A DNA stretch of 64,000 nt from Flavobacteriales bacterium (lineage in GTDB: Bacteria; Bacteroidota; Bacteroidia; Flavobacteriales_D; Crocinitomicaceae). The notes beneath the pieces were generated by a model that saw only the letters and a list, made by a program, of their open reading frames with translations, was not told the DNA's origin and ran no database searches. A program made the translations under genes and the position numbers. Positions 36,686 through 44,714 of the stretch are shown in pieces. Location of the stretch: assembly GCA_022361195.1 (NCBI GenBank), contig JAKSBJ010000172.1, positions 19,232 through 83,231 of the forward strand. Reading direction: 5' to 3'. Every line of letters starts with the position of its first letter. The stretch's first letter is position 1.

Positions 36686-36985
36686 ATGAAAAAGACAGTT
36701 CTTAACTTAAGAAGAATGGGATTTGTTCTTGTTGCTGCTGGTTCTATGTTAGCTTTCACTGCTTGTGGTGGTGGAGAAGAAGAAGGTGGTGAAGGAGAAA
36801 ACACTGAAGCAGAAGCTGAAGGTGATCACGCTGATGCTGATGCAGAAGAAACTGACGCTCACGAATGTGACGGTGGTGAGTGCGATGGTGGAGAGTGTGA
36901 AGGTGGTGAAGCTACTGACTCTACTGACGCTAGCGAGTGTGAAGGTGGAGAATGTGAAGGTGGAGAGTGCGAAGCTGGAGAATAA
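36686..36985 (+). CDS. Small Cys/Gly/Glu-rich lipoprotein with ECxGG repeats
   Basis: A 99-residue protein. It starts with a lipoprotein signal peptide (MKKTVLNLRRM...LAFTAC, lipid-bearing Cys27) and continues with a very acidic mature chain. Six short units of the form E-C-(D/E)-G/A-G follow, three at about 73-86 and three at about 95-99 upstream of the stop, with a Thr/Ser/Asp spacer between. There are also several His and Asp residues (GDHADADAEETDAHE). Regularly spaced cysteines among carboxylates suggest metal binding or a disulfide-rich surface tail; this is inference. The gene has its own promoter element and a strong terminator, so it may be highly expressed. I recognise no family. 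Confidence 0.75.
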   Translation: MKKTVLNLRRMGFVLVAAGSMLAFTACGGGEEEGGEGENTEAEAEGDHADADAEETDAHECDGGECDGGECEGGEATDSTDASECEGGECEGGECEAGE

Positions 36986-37004
36986 TCAAATCCAACTAGA
37001 TATT

Positions 37005-37034
37005 AAACCCTGGCAGTTTTGTCAGGGTTTTTTT
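37005..37034 (+). terminator. Rho-independent terminator after the Cys-rich lipoprotein gene
   Basis: A stem of about 10 base pairs (37005-37014 with 37021-37030, including one G-T pair), a 6-base loop and a run of seven T at 37028-37034. It lies 19 bases after the stop codon. Confidence 0.9.
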
Positions 37035-37082
37035 GTGCCTAAAACAAAAACAATTGATACATAACAAGCGTTTGAGATTTAC

Positions 37083-37090
37083 TAACTTTG
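37083..37090 (+). promoter_or_regulatory. -7 promoter element of the GMC operon (TAACTTTG)
   Basis: A TAnnTTTG match ending 7 bases before the ATG at 37097. The in-frame TTG at 37088 lies within the element, which speaks against it as the start. Confidence 0.6.
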
Positions 37091-37096
37091 TGTGAA

Positions 37097-37762
37097 ATGG
37101 AAAAAGATTTTGAACGAATAAAAAAGACAGCGGCCGTAAGCAGGGAATTAGATATTCCTGATGCGTTCAAAAATCTGGAACGCTGGCAAAGTCGACGAAG
37201 AACATTTTTAAAAGCAGCCTTAATAGGTGGAGCAATGAGCCAAATGGCTTTTTTAGAATCCTGTACCTCTCCTCAAATTGATGAAGAAGGTAATCACCTC
37301 TTAAGTGGCGAACAAGTTCAAATACTTAAATCCATTTTACTGATCCTTTTTCCCGACGACGGTAATGGCCCCTCTGCTGAAGATATTAACGCCTTTGGCT
37401 ATATCATGTGGGTATTAGATGATAGTCTTAATCGTAAAGAAGAAGACAATGAATACATTATAGAAGGGCTTGATTGGGCCAATGAAACCGCTCAGGAGCT
37501 TTATTTCATGGATTACAATGAACTGGAGCAAAAACAAAAAGAAGCCATCGTAGGCCATTTTACAAAGTTAGAATGGGGTAAAAACTGGTCATCAGCAGTA
37601 ATTATTTTAATATTAGAAGCCTTGTTGCTTGATCCTATTTATGGAGGAAACACAAACGAAGTAGGTTGGAATTGGTTGAATCATACAGCTGGAGTTCCTC
37701 GACCGACAGAGTCCCTCAGATATGAAAGAATTATGGAACGGCAAATGAAATTAAAAGTATGA
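37097..37762 (+). CDS. Gluconate 2-dehydrogenase subunit 3-family protein
   Basis: A 221-residue protein starting at the ATG at 37097. It carries a twin-arginine-type motif at 33-40 (RRRTFLKA) before a hydrophobic stretch (ALIGGAMSQMAFLESC). The rest (LSGEQVQILKSILLILFPDDG...NAFGYIMWVLDD) is the gluconate 2-dehydrogenase subunit 3 domain, the small partner that helps export or hold the flavoprotein. The motif is unusually far from the N-terminus, after about 32 residues. It overlaps the GMC gene by 4 bases (ATGA), so the two proteins are surely made together. Confidence 0.9.
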   Translation: MEKDFERIKKTAAVSRELDIPDAFKNLERWQSRRRTFLKAALIGGAMSQMAFLESCTSPQIDEEGNHLLSGEQVQILKSILLILFPDDGNGPSAEDINAFGYIMWVLDDSLNRKEEDNEYIIEGLDWANETAQELYFMDYNELEQKQKEAIVGHFTKLEWGKNWSSAVIILILEALLLDPIYGGNTNEVGWNWLNHTAGVPRPTESLRYERIMERQMKLKV

Positions 37763-39441
37763 GTTACGACATTTGCATAGTAGGAAGTGGAGCCGGAGCA
37801 GGTCCAATCATTTATGAACTTTCCAAGGCAGGATATAAAGTACTGGTACTTGAAAAAGGACCCTGGTTTAAAACAGAAGATTGGACAAAGGATGAAATGA
37901 CAGCAACTCGAAGAGATGCTTACAGACCTAATTTGGCTGAAGAATGTCATGTAGTTGAACGACCTAAAGCCAATGGCCAATGGAGTGTTGAATCTACCTA
38001 CGAAAGTGGTAAGGACATGTGGAACGGAAGTGCTGTTGGAGGTTCATCCAACTTTATGAGTGCCTACTTCCACCGTTTAAAACCAAAAGATTTTAGACTT
38101 TTGAGTGAATACGGCCCTATTGAAGGAGCAAATGTTGTTGATTGGCCCATCTCCTATGATGAACTGGAACCTTATTATGCTAAAGTAGAACAAGTAGTTG
38201 GTGTATCGGGAAAAGTAGTTCCGCATAAACATCAGGAACCTCGTTCAACTCCCGACTTCCCCTACCCTCCTTTAACAACTAACATTGTTGCTGACTGGTT
38301 TATAGAAGCCGGAAAACAAGCTGGATTTACTGTTATTCCAGCTCCAAGAGGAATCATTTCTCAACCCAAAGACCATCGTAAAGGATGTTACCACTCTAAC
38401 TATTGCGGAAGTTTTGGTTGTTCATCTGACGCTAAAGGAAGCTCAAGAGCTGCGCTCTTACCCGACGCTTTGGCTACTGGAAATTGCGAAGTTCGAGCGA
38501 ATTGCAAAGTTTTTAAATTAGACACTAATGCACAAAATGAAGTATCCGCTGTGCATTTTTATAATGAACAAAACGAAAAAGAGAGTGTCTCGGCTAAACT
38601 GTTTGTAGTAGCTTGTCAGGCTGTAGAAACTTCTCGTTTACTTTTGATGAGTAAAACCGATCAATTTCCGGATGGTTTGGCAAATAATAGTGGACAGGTA
38701 GGTAAAAATCTTCTGTTTGCCGGAGGAGGATCTGGTTCTGGCTCAATCAAATTTGAAAACTTATCGGAAGAAGATCGAAAGAAGTTTGACATTCCACTCA
38801 CTTTCGTTAATCAAGCTTTGCAAGATTTTTACGAAATAGACGATGAAGAATTTGGAGGAAAGGCCAAAGGCGGAACTATTGACTTTTTGATTGAACATTC
38901 TAACCCTATGCCAAAAGCTTACCGGAACAGGTATAAGCAAGGCACATTACAATATGGGTCCGAACTCAAAAAATCGTTATTCGAGTACTTTACCAAACAA
39001 CGAAGAGTTCGTTTTGAGGTGTTTTGTGACTGGTTACCGAATGATGATTGTCACGTCACTTTAGATGATGAAGTAGTTGATAAATGGGGCGATCCTGTTG
39101 GAAAAGTAAAAATAGGTTTTCATCAGCAGGATGTAAAAGTTGGAAATTACCTGGCCGAGAAAGCCAAAATCGTTCTCCAAAATGTGGGTGCAGAAAGCAT
39201 TAGTATTGGAATTGGAGGGAATCCACCTACAAACTTAATGGCTGGGGGATGTCGATTTGGAAATGATCCTCAAACCTCTGTGTTGGATAAAAACTGTAAA
39301 GCGCACGAAGTAGACAATTTGTATGTTACTGACGGAAGTTTTATGCCTACAGGAGGATCTGTTCCCCATACTTTAACCATTTATGCTAATTCATTCCGTG
39401 TGGCTGATAAAATCATTGCTCGTTTAGACAGAATGACATGA
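37759..39441 (+). CDS. GMC-family FAD oxidoreductase
   Basis: A 560-residue flavoprotein. The FAD-binding Rossmann motif is at the start (YDICIVGSGAGAGP...VLVLEKG), the GMC signature NGSAVGGSSNFM near 90-101, and the C-terminal active-site block GGSVPHTLTIYANSFR contains the conserved His and Asn. A Cys-rich loop (KGCYHSNYCGSFGC) is typical of the sugar and alcohol dehydrogenase branch that pairs with a subunit 3. It oxidises an alcohol or sugar, probably passing electrons to the respiratory chain. It lacks a signal peptide, so it may be exported folded with its Tat-type partner. No cytochrome c subunit gene follows. The substrate is unknown. Confidence 0.93.
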   Translation: MSYDICIVGSGAGAGPIIYELSKAGYKVLVLEKGPWFKTEDWTKDEMTATRRDAYRPNLAEECHVVERPKANGQWSVESTYESGKDMWNGSAVGGSSNFMSAYFHRLKPKDFRLLSEYGPIEGANVVDWPISYDELEPYYAKVEQVVGVSGKVVPHKHQEPRSTPDFPYPPLTTNIVADWFIEAGKQAGFTVIPAPRGIISQPKDHRKGCYHSNYCGSFGCSSDAKGSSRAALLPDALATGNCEVRANCKVFKLDTNAQNEVSAVHFYNEQNEKESVSAKLFVVACQAVETSRLLLMSKTDQFPDGLANNSGQVGKNLLFAGGGSGSGSIKFENLSEEDRKKFDIPLTFVNQALQDFYEIDDEEFGGKAKGGTIDFLIEHSNPMPKAYRNRYKQGTLQYGSELKKSLFEYFTKQRRVRFEVFCDWLPNDDCHVTLDDEVVDKWGDPVGKVKIGFHQQDVKVGNYLAEKAKIVLQNVGAESISIGIGGNPPTNLMAGGCRFGNDPQTSVLDKNCKAHEVDNLYVTDGSFMPTGGSVPHTLTIYANSFRVADKIIARLDRMT

Positions 39442-40142
39442 GACAAAAAATGATCATATTAATTCTTTTGAATAGTATGATCTTTTATGGATGTCAAAAT
39501 GAAAAGACTTCTGATTCAGCCATTTCTGTAGAGAATGCTAAACCAGTAATAAATACGGATTCGCTGGCTCTGATTTACTGGCAATCTCAATTGGATTCTA
39601 TTCAACCTTTTTTAGATTCTTTACACGATTATTTCGATTTAAAATCTCAAAATTTAAATGGGAGATCCTACTATCATAAAAACTGGTATGGCGCTTATAG
39701 CATTGCTGATGATGCTTTAATGTCAGGGGTTGATTCCATTGGAAACTTTTTCATGATCTCCAATGTCAGAGGCGGTTCAGAACCTTACAATCATTATGGA
39801 TTTGAATTACATGTAGAGGATAGCGTATATCATATTAATCACGAATCCTCCTATCTTGAAATGAACGACCCCATGATGTTAATTTGTGCCTGCGCATGGG
39901 AAGTAAATTTCTACTAGGGAGAGAAAGTTGACGAATTGGCTAAGGTCATTTCCAAAAGCAATAACGCTCACATAAAAGCAAAGTTTTTAGGAACCAGCAG
40001 AAATAAACCCTTTACCATTGGACAAAGAGACTTAGCCGGAATAAAAGACAGTTATCAGCTTTCATTACTCATCAAGGATTCTCTCTCTTTTGTTTCTAAA
40101 ATTGATTCTTTAAATCAAATCTTGGGTGGAATTTCCCAATGA
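39438..40142 (+). pseudogene. Lipoprotein gene interrupted by an in-frame amber codon
   Basis: The first part (39438-39917, 159 residues) has a lipoprotein signal (lipobox FYGC). It ends at TAG (39915-39917) after the strand-like AWEVNFY. The very same frame stays open for 75 more codons, to TGA at 40140-40142, and codes for ordinary protein sequence (GEKVDELAKVISKSNNAHIKAKFLG). One base change (for example GAG or CAG to TAG) explains the split, giving an original protein of about 234 residues. I do not recognise the family. It overlaps the GMC gene by 4 bases, so it belongs to that operon. Either a recent nonsense mutation, a sequencing error, or read-through. The downstream part could also start at the TTG at 39936. 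Confidence 0.7.
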
Positions 40143-40320
40143 AAAAGGAATTAAACGGGCAATTCTAAGACTTTCTTCTTCGGCTTGAAAACGTCCATCT
40201 TCATCCATTACCCCCAAAACGGATTTTAAGGAGTCTCTTCCCTCAACAAGGAAAAGACTTAGCAGCCTTTCTCCGTCCCCTCAAAAATTATTTCGACACC
40301 AATTATCATCTATAAAAACA

Positions 40321-40348
40321 TCCCTAATTCGAATCGAATTAATAGGGA
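40321..40348. repeat. Palindrome upstream of padR
   Basis: TAATTCGA (40325-40332) and TCGAATTA (40334-40341) form a perfect 8-base inverted repeat around one base, flanked by TCCC and GGGA. No T-run follows, so it is not a typical terminator; it could be a protein-binding site. Confidence 0.5.
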
Positions 40349-40492
40349 CTCACTCAACAAAAAATCATCTCACAGTTCTAAATTTTCATTCACTTGAAGA
40401 AAATCAAAATATTTTTTTCAAAAAAATGAACACACCAAAAACCCTTTATATACAGTAGTTTACAAACTAAAAACCCAACCTCAACAAAAAAG

Positions 40493-40525
40493 AATATAGT
40501 ACCTTGTATTGCATAGTACTATATT
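40493..40525 (+). promoter_or_regulatory. Candidate PadR operator (perfect inverted repeat)
   Basis: AATATAGTAC (40493-40502) and GTACTATATT (40516-40525) are perfect complements with a 13-base spacer. The right arm is also part of the 10-base palindrome ATAGTACTAT (40513-40522). The site ends 7 bases before the TACATTTG element, where a bound repressor would block RNA polymerase. Autoregulation by the PadR protein encoded downstream is the natural reading, but it is inference. Confidence 0.55.
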
Positions 40526-40532
40526 TTTTATA

Positions 40533-40540
40533 TACATTTG
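40533..40540 (+). promoter_or_regulatory. -7 promoter element of the padR-pspC operon (TACATTTG)
   Basis: A TAnnTTTG match 51 bases before the ATG at 40592, immediately after the candidate operator. Confidence 0.6.
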
Positions 40541-40591
40541 TTACGAGAAATTATTTCGCTAAGAGACGTGTACTAATTGTAAAATGAATTG

Positions 40592-40918
40592 ATGAAAGTA
40601 GAGAATACACAAGCGCAAATGCGAAAAGGCATATTGGAGTATTGCATTCTGACCATTATTTCTAAGAAGGAATCCTATCCATCGGAAATTATTCAGGAAT
40701 TAAAAGAGGCAAAACTCATTGTGGTTGAAGGGACTTTGTACCCACTTTTAACCCGCTTAAAGAATGCCGGATTATTGCGTTACAATTGGGTTGAATCCAG
40801 TTCGGGTCCCCCAAGAAAGTACTATGCCCTAACCGAAGAGGGAATTGATTTTTTAAATGAACTAAAAACAACCTGGACCGATTTGTATGAGGCCGTGCAG
40901 GTAATTTCAAAAAAGTAA
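40592..40918 (+). CDS. PadR-family transcriptional regulator
   Basis: A 108-residue DNA-binding protein, starting at the ATG at 40592 (a TTG lies one codon earlier). The PadR winged helix is complete: QMRKGILEYCILTIISKKESYPSEIIQEL, then VEGTLYPLLTRLKNAGLL and SGPPRKYYALTEEG. The short C-terminal helix is the dimerisation helix of the small PadR subclass. It starts a two-gene unit with the PspC-domain gene 6 bases later, a pairing I know from many Bacteroidota, and probably represses that unit until an envelope signal relieves it. Confidence 0.94.
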   Translation: MKVENTQAQMRKGILEYCILTIISKKESYPSEIIQELKEAKLIVVEGTLYPLLTRLKNAGLLRYNWVESSSGPPRKYYALTEEGIDFLNELKTTWTDLYEAVQVISKK

Positions 40919-40924
40919 TAGAAA

Positions 40925-42685
40925 ATGAACAAGACAGTATCAGTGAACATCGCCGGATTTGCTTTCAACATTGAAGAACAAGCTTATGAGGTTCTCCGTG
41001 TATACCTCAAAAATATCCGTAACAAGTTTCAAAATGAGGAGGAGCAAGATGAGATCATGGAGGATATTGAAGCGAGAGTTGCAGAATTGTTCCACGAGAA
41101 AATATCGGCCATAAAAGAAGTAATTACCGAAACAGATGTTCAGGAGATCATGGACATCATGGGAAAACCGGAAGATTATCTTTCGGATGAATTTGAAGAT
41201 TCAGATAATAAAAAACGAGATAGAAAGACCGAATCAAGCGGAACCTATTTTGACAGAAGCTCTAAGCGCCTATTTCGAGACGAAGACAATGGCTCTTTAG
41301 GAGGGGTTTGTGCCGGATTAGGACATTATTTTAATGCGGATGCTGTGATTTTTCGAGTACTTTTTGTTCTCTTAGTGATACTCGGAGGATCAGGCATCCT
41401 TGCATACATCATCATGTGGATTGTAATTCCAGAAGCTAAAACCACCGCTGATAAATTACAAATGAAGGGGCAATCAGTTAATCTGGACAGTATAAAACAG
41501 CACTTTAATGATTTTAAGGAGAATACAAAGACAGAAGCAAAGAACGTTCAAAGTTCAGTAAAAAAAGCTGTAAACCGCAGTATAAATGCTACTTCGGGTT
41601 TCGTAAACGCTTTTTCTAAAGTCCTTGGAACAGCTTTCATTTTAGGTGGAGTTTTTGCTTTCTTAATTCTCATGACCATCTTTTTTGGAAATAGTGGACT
41701 ACTGCCCATTGTAGGATCAGAGCAAATTGAGGACTTACCTACCATGATAGAGATTCTTTATCCGGGTGAATCCATGCACAACCTCATCTTCATTTCTGTG
41801 ATGGTGGTGAGTTTAATCCCTATCATCTCCATCATTATCACTGGAATTCGATTACTCGCTGACATCAAAAAGCCTTACAAGCCTTTAGCCTGGACAGGTG
41901 TTATTTTATGGATACTCGGAGTTGGTGTTCTGGCAATAACAGGAGTTGAGCTTGGAATGAACTTTAGAAGTCAAACCGAAATTGAATTCGAGGTTCCACT
42001 GGATAACCCTTCAACAGAGGTATTATATGTTGATGTAAATGAAGATGATATTTTTTCAGATCATATTTCTTTTCAACATGTGTGGAATTATTCGGAACTG
42101 ATCAAAGTAGAGAATGAGCGCATTTACATGGGATATCCTGAAGTAATCATCAGTCCAAAAGAAGATAGTGCGGATTTTGAAGTAAAAATGCACATCCACA
42201 GTAATGGATTGTCTATTAAAGATGCTATATCCAAAGCTGAATCGGTAGAATACAATATTGAGGTTACGGAAGATAAATTGCTTTTACCACCTTATTATTC
42301 TTTCCCTAAATCATCTAAAATTCGCCAGCAACAAACAACAATTGAAATAAAAGTTCCACTAGGGAAACGTATTGAATTTGGAAAGAATATAGACCGAATT
42401 GGAGTATGGTTAGATGAAGAATACTACCATTATCCTGAAAGTCATTATTACGCAGGAACAGTTTGGACATCTGATAAAAAAGGACTGAAGTGCCCGGATT
42501 GTGGCTTAGCAATCAGAAAGTATTCTAACAAATCGGAGGAGGATGAAAACGAGGATGATTTCGACGATGAAGATTCTGATGTTGAAGGAGAGGATGAATT
42601 AAACGAAGGGAAAAATGAAGTGATGGATGAAGAGTTGGAAAACTTAGATAACGCATTAAAGACAATCGGAAATAAGCCGAACTAG
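40925..42685 (+). CDS. PspC-domain membrane protein
   Basis: A 586-residue protein. The first 90 residues are a soluble HAAS-like helical module (SVNIAGFAFNIEEQAYEVLRVYL...DIEARVAELF...DIMGKPEDY). The PspC domain follows at about 113-172 (KRLFRDEDNGSLGGVCAGLGHYFNADAVIFRVLF...IIMWIVIPE). Further membrane helices lie at about 235-255, 285-310 and 320-345, then an external beta-rich domain and a Cys pair (CPDCG). The last 50 residues are strongly acidic. PspC proteins sense or relieve membrane stress in the phage-shock response. It is co-transcribed with padR, which probably controls it. Confidence 0.9.
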   Translation: MNKTVSVNIAGFAFNIEEQAYEVLRVYLKNIRNKFQNEEEQDEIMEDIEARVAELFHEKISAIKEVITETDVQEIMDIMGKPEDYLSDEFEDSDNKKRDRKTESSGTYFDRSSKRLFRDEDNGSLGGVCAGLGHYFNADAVIFRVLFVLLVILGGSGILAYIIMWIVIPEAKTTADKLQMKGQSVNLDSIKQHFNDFKENTKTEAKNVQSSVKKAVNRSINATSGFVNAFSKVLGTAFILGGVFAFLILMTIFFGNSGLLPIVGSEQIEDLPTMIEILYPGESMHNLIFISVMVVSLIPIISIIITGIRLLADIKKPYKPLAWTGVILWILGVGVLAITGVELGMNFRSQTEIEFEVPLDNPSTEVLYVDVNEDDIFSDHISFQHVWNYSELIKVENERIYMGYPEVIISPKEDSADFEVKMHIHSNGLSIKDAISKAESVEYNIEVTEDKLLLPPYYSFPKSSKIRQQQTTIEIKVPLGKRIEFGKNIDRIGVWLDEEYYHYPESHYYAGTVWTSDKKGLKCPDCGLAIRKYSNKSEEDENEDDFDDEDSDVEGEDELNEGKNEVMDEELENLDNALKTIGNKPN

Positions 42686-42703
42686 TAAGCTAAAAGTGGT
42701 TGT

Positions 42704-42743
42704 GAGAGCGAGGGTTTCTTGATTAGTGTTCTCCTTCGCTCTC
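42704..42743. repeat. Inverted repeat after the PspC gene
   Basis: GAGAGCGA (42704-42711) pairs with TCGCTCTC (42736-42743) across a 24-base loop. Only a weak T-rich stretch follows. It may be a poor terminator between the PspC and glycosyltransferase genes. Confidence 0.4.
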
Positions 42744-42787
42744 CTTTCGCTTATTTCATGAAATAGATTAACTTTATTTTCGTTCTT

Positions 42788-43948
42788 TTGAACGATTTGA
42801 AAAACACAAAACAACATATTCTCATTCTTCCCCGCTGGTATCCTAATAAAGAGGATATACAATTGGGAATTTTTATCCGCAATCAGGCTAAGTTAATTAG
42901 CTCTCATTATCAAGTGAGTCTTGTTTACGTTCAAGCGGATGCTACAGCTCAATCTACCTTTGAATTGTTAGAAGATCATTCAAATGGATTTCATGAATTA
43001 GTTGTTTATTTCAAATCGGCTAATGGGCCTCTACGCAAATGGATTAATTATCGTCGATACCGAAAAGCGCAAAAACTGGCTTATGCAAAAGTAAAAGGAG
43101 CAATTGACCTTTGTCACGTTCACGTTCCTTACCGCTCGGCCGGGTTGGCTCTAGAACTATTACGCACAAAAAACATCCCCTTTTTAATTACGGAACATTG
43201 GTCGGGTCACCTCAACGGTCTTTATCAACAAAAAAATGCTGCAGATAAAAAACTTTACAAAAAGATTGTAGGAAAAGCTACGGCTGTATCTACCGTCAGT
43301 CAGTTATTGCAACAAAAATTCAAAAGCAATACGGGTTATGATTCTGTGGTTATTCCAAATTACATTGAGAAAGCCGATATCACCTCTAAAGAGCAAAAGA
43401 GCGACGAAAAAATCAGAATTTTATCTGTTTCTGATTTTTATGAGGAAGCGAAAAACATTAGTGGACTCTTGTCGGGATTTCATTTGGCACTGTTGAATTT
43501 AAAGCAGGAGGTAGAATTAAAAATTGTAGGTGATGGCCCTGATAGAGAAAAGATTCAGGAATTTTATTCGAGACTGGGCTTTGAAAAAAACCAGGTTGTA
43601 TTTACCGGAAGGGCTCCACACGAAGAGGTTTTGGATGTCATGAATCAATGTGATTTTTATATCTGCAATTCCAACTTTGAAACTTTTGGAATGACTGTGG
43701 CCGAAGCTCTTTTAGCCGGGAAACCGGTTATTTGTACCAACTGCGGGGGACCAGAGGAGTTTTTGAATTCAAACAACTCCATTCAAATTGAAAAGAAAAA
43801 CGATTCGCAACTCTCTGAAGCTATTCAGCAAATGTGTACTAAATACCAAAACTACGATTCTTCAAAAATTAGCTCTGAGATAGAGGCTCGATTCGGAAAA
43901 GAAGCGATCTTAAAAGCATGGATAGATTTTTATTCTATCAACAAATAG
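42788..43948 (+). CDS. Family 4 glycosyltransferase
   Basis: A 386-residue GT-B enzyme starting at TTG. The N-terminal half has the acceptor-side pattern (ILILPRWYPNKEDIQLGIFIRNQAKL). The C-terminal half has the nucleotide-sugar site: KIVGDGPDREKIQ, VVFTGRAPHEEVLDVMNQCDFYICNSNFETFGMTVAEALLAGKPVI with the conserved E-x7-E (NFETFGMTVAEAL). It transfers a sugar, probably in surface polysaccharide or glycan synthesis; no sister genes are near to say which. Full length for GT4. Confidence 0.92.
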   Translation: MNDLKNTKQHILILPRWYPNKEDIQLGIFIRNQAKLISSHYQVSLVYVQADATAQSTFELLEDHSNGFHELVVYFKSANGPLRKWINYRRYRKAQKLAYAKVKGAIDLCHVHVPYRSAGLALELLRTKNIPFLITEHWSGHLNGLYQQKNAADKKLYKKIVGKATAVSTVSQLLQQKFKSNTGYDSVVIPNYIEKADITSKEQKSDEKIRILSVSDFYEEAKNISGLLSGFHLALLNLKQEVELKIVGDGPDREKIQEFYSRLGFEKNQVVFTGRAPHEEVLDVMNQCDFYICNSNFETFGMTVAEALLAGKPVICTNCGGPEEFLNSNNSIQIEKKNDSQLSEAIQQMCTKYQNYDSSKISSEIEARFGKEAILKAWIDFYSINK

Positions 43949-44006
43949 TCCTTATAGACAACGATTTGCTGTAACAATTCGTTTATTCATTAACAGACTT
44001 AAAACT

Positions 44007-44348
44007 ATGAAAAATACATTCCTTTTTTTATTCCTTTTTGCTGGACTCAGTTTATACGGACAAGAACCAGATGCTCAACAATGTAAAGTGAGCTTTGAAA
44101 GAATTGCAGACGAAAACTGCGAAAATAATTGCGGAGATTTTCACATTGTAACGAACTGTAACACACTTCCCGAATTTAAAATTCAGGTTTATAATCGATG
44201 GGGAAATTTGGTTTTCGATTCGTATGATCCAAAGGCTATTTGGGATACCGAAGAAATGGAAGAAGGTGTTTATGTATTCCAGCTTTCATTTACCAACGAA
44301 TATGGTGTTACCAGCAGTTACAAAGGAAATGTTACGGTAATAAAATGA
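44007..44348 (+). CDS. Small secreted protein resembling a stand-alone T9SS type B sorting domain
   Basis: A 113-residue protein with a signal peptide (MKNTFLFLFLFAGLSLYGQ). The mature 94 residues are almost entirely a gliding-motility-associated (CHU_C, type B) C-terminal domain: FKIQVYNRWGNLVFDSYDPKAIWD ... EEGVYVFQLSFTNEYGVTSSYKGNVTVIK. Normally this domain sits at the end of a large cargo protein. Here no cargo remains. Four cysteines in the N-terminal part replace the usual FTPNGDG start. It overlaps the next, similar gene by 4 bases. Confidence 0.8.
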   Translation: MKNTFLFLFLFAGLSLYGQEPDAQQCKVSFERIADENCENNCGDFHIVTNCNTLPEFKIQVYNRWGNLVFDSYDPKAIWDTEEMEEGVYVFQLSFTNEYGVTSSYKGNVTVIK

Positions 44349-44686
44349 GGCCAATTCTTGGCTTTGTAGCTCTAATCCTTAGTTTTTCGGCTTTTTCGCA
44401 AGAAGAAGTTTCGGATAGTTGTAGTTTTTACGTTCCTGGAATCGTAACTCCAGATTGTGATGGAGATTGCAGTAGTTTTCAGATCTATTCATCTTGTCCG
44501 ATGTATGATTTTGAACTTAAAGTTTACAATACCTCCGAAGAGCTTGTCTTTGAATCATTCGATTCGGATAAAAAATGGTATCCTTTAGGTAAAAATCCAG
44601 ATGGTGAATACTATTGGACACTTAGATACACTGATCTTTATGGAATTACAAAAATAGAGAACGGAACGCTCGTCATACTTCATTAA
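44345..44686 (+). CDS. Second small secreted type B-like protein
   Basis: A 113-residue protein beginning at the ATG at 44345 (ATGA overlap with the stop before it). A longer open frame exists upstream, but this start gives a clean signal peptide (MRPILGFVALILSFSAFSQ). The mature part aligns with its neighbour: PGIVTPDCDGDCSSFQIYSSC is a Cys-rich version of the type B FTPNGDGxND start, and FELKVYNTSEELVFESFDSDKKWYP ... GEYYWTLRYTDLYG matches VYNRWGNLVFDS...GVYVF. It is more diverged. The pair is probably a tandem duplication; function unknown. Confidence 0.78.
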   Translation: MRPILGFVALILSFSAFSQEEVSDSCSFYVPGIVTPDCDGDCSSFQIYSSCPMYDFELKVYNTSEELVFESFDSDKKWYPLGKNPDGEYYWTLRYTDLYGITKIENGTLVILH

Positions 44687-44701
44687 TTTATGACTTCTTC
44701 T

Positions 44702-44709
44702 TATTTTTG
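44702..44709 (+). promoter_or_regulatory. -7 promoter element of the GNAT gene (TATTTTTG)
   Basis: A TAnnTTTG match ending 6 bases before the ATG at 44715; the transcript would have little or no leader. Confidence 0.6.
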
Positions 44710-44714
44710 TCAGC

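Larger units (their letters stand above)
40143..40591. other. Intergenic region upstream of padR, no gene seen
   Basis: This 449-base gap holds no convincing ORF on either strand. It contains a palindrome at 40321-40348, an A/T hairpin (ATTTTTTT-C-AAAAAAAT, 40411-40427), the inverted repeat at 40493-40525 and a promoter element at 40533-40540. It also becomes AT-richer toward padR. Its first 150 bases could be decayed coding sequence, but I cannot show it. Confidence 0.6.

Noticed and set aside
36765..37064. Open frame of 99 codons overlapping the Cys-rich lipoprotein
   Set aside because: It is a shadow of the repeat in another frame, Lys/Val-rich, and runs through the terminator.
40110..40280. 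Minus-strand open stretch of 56 codons with protein-like sequence (LLSLFLVEGRDSLKSV...)
   Set aside because: It is short, overlaps the end of the split lipoprotein gene, lacks a good start (the ATG leaves only 32 codons) and has no neighbour to support it.
44240..44344. Longer N-terminus for the second mini type B protein
   Set aside because: It would overlap the gene before it in another frame and hide a clean signal peptide; the ATG at 44345 with ATGA coupling is better.
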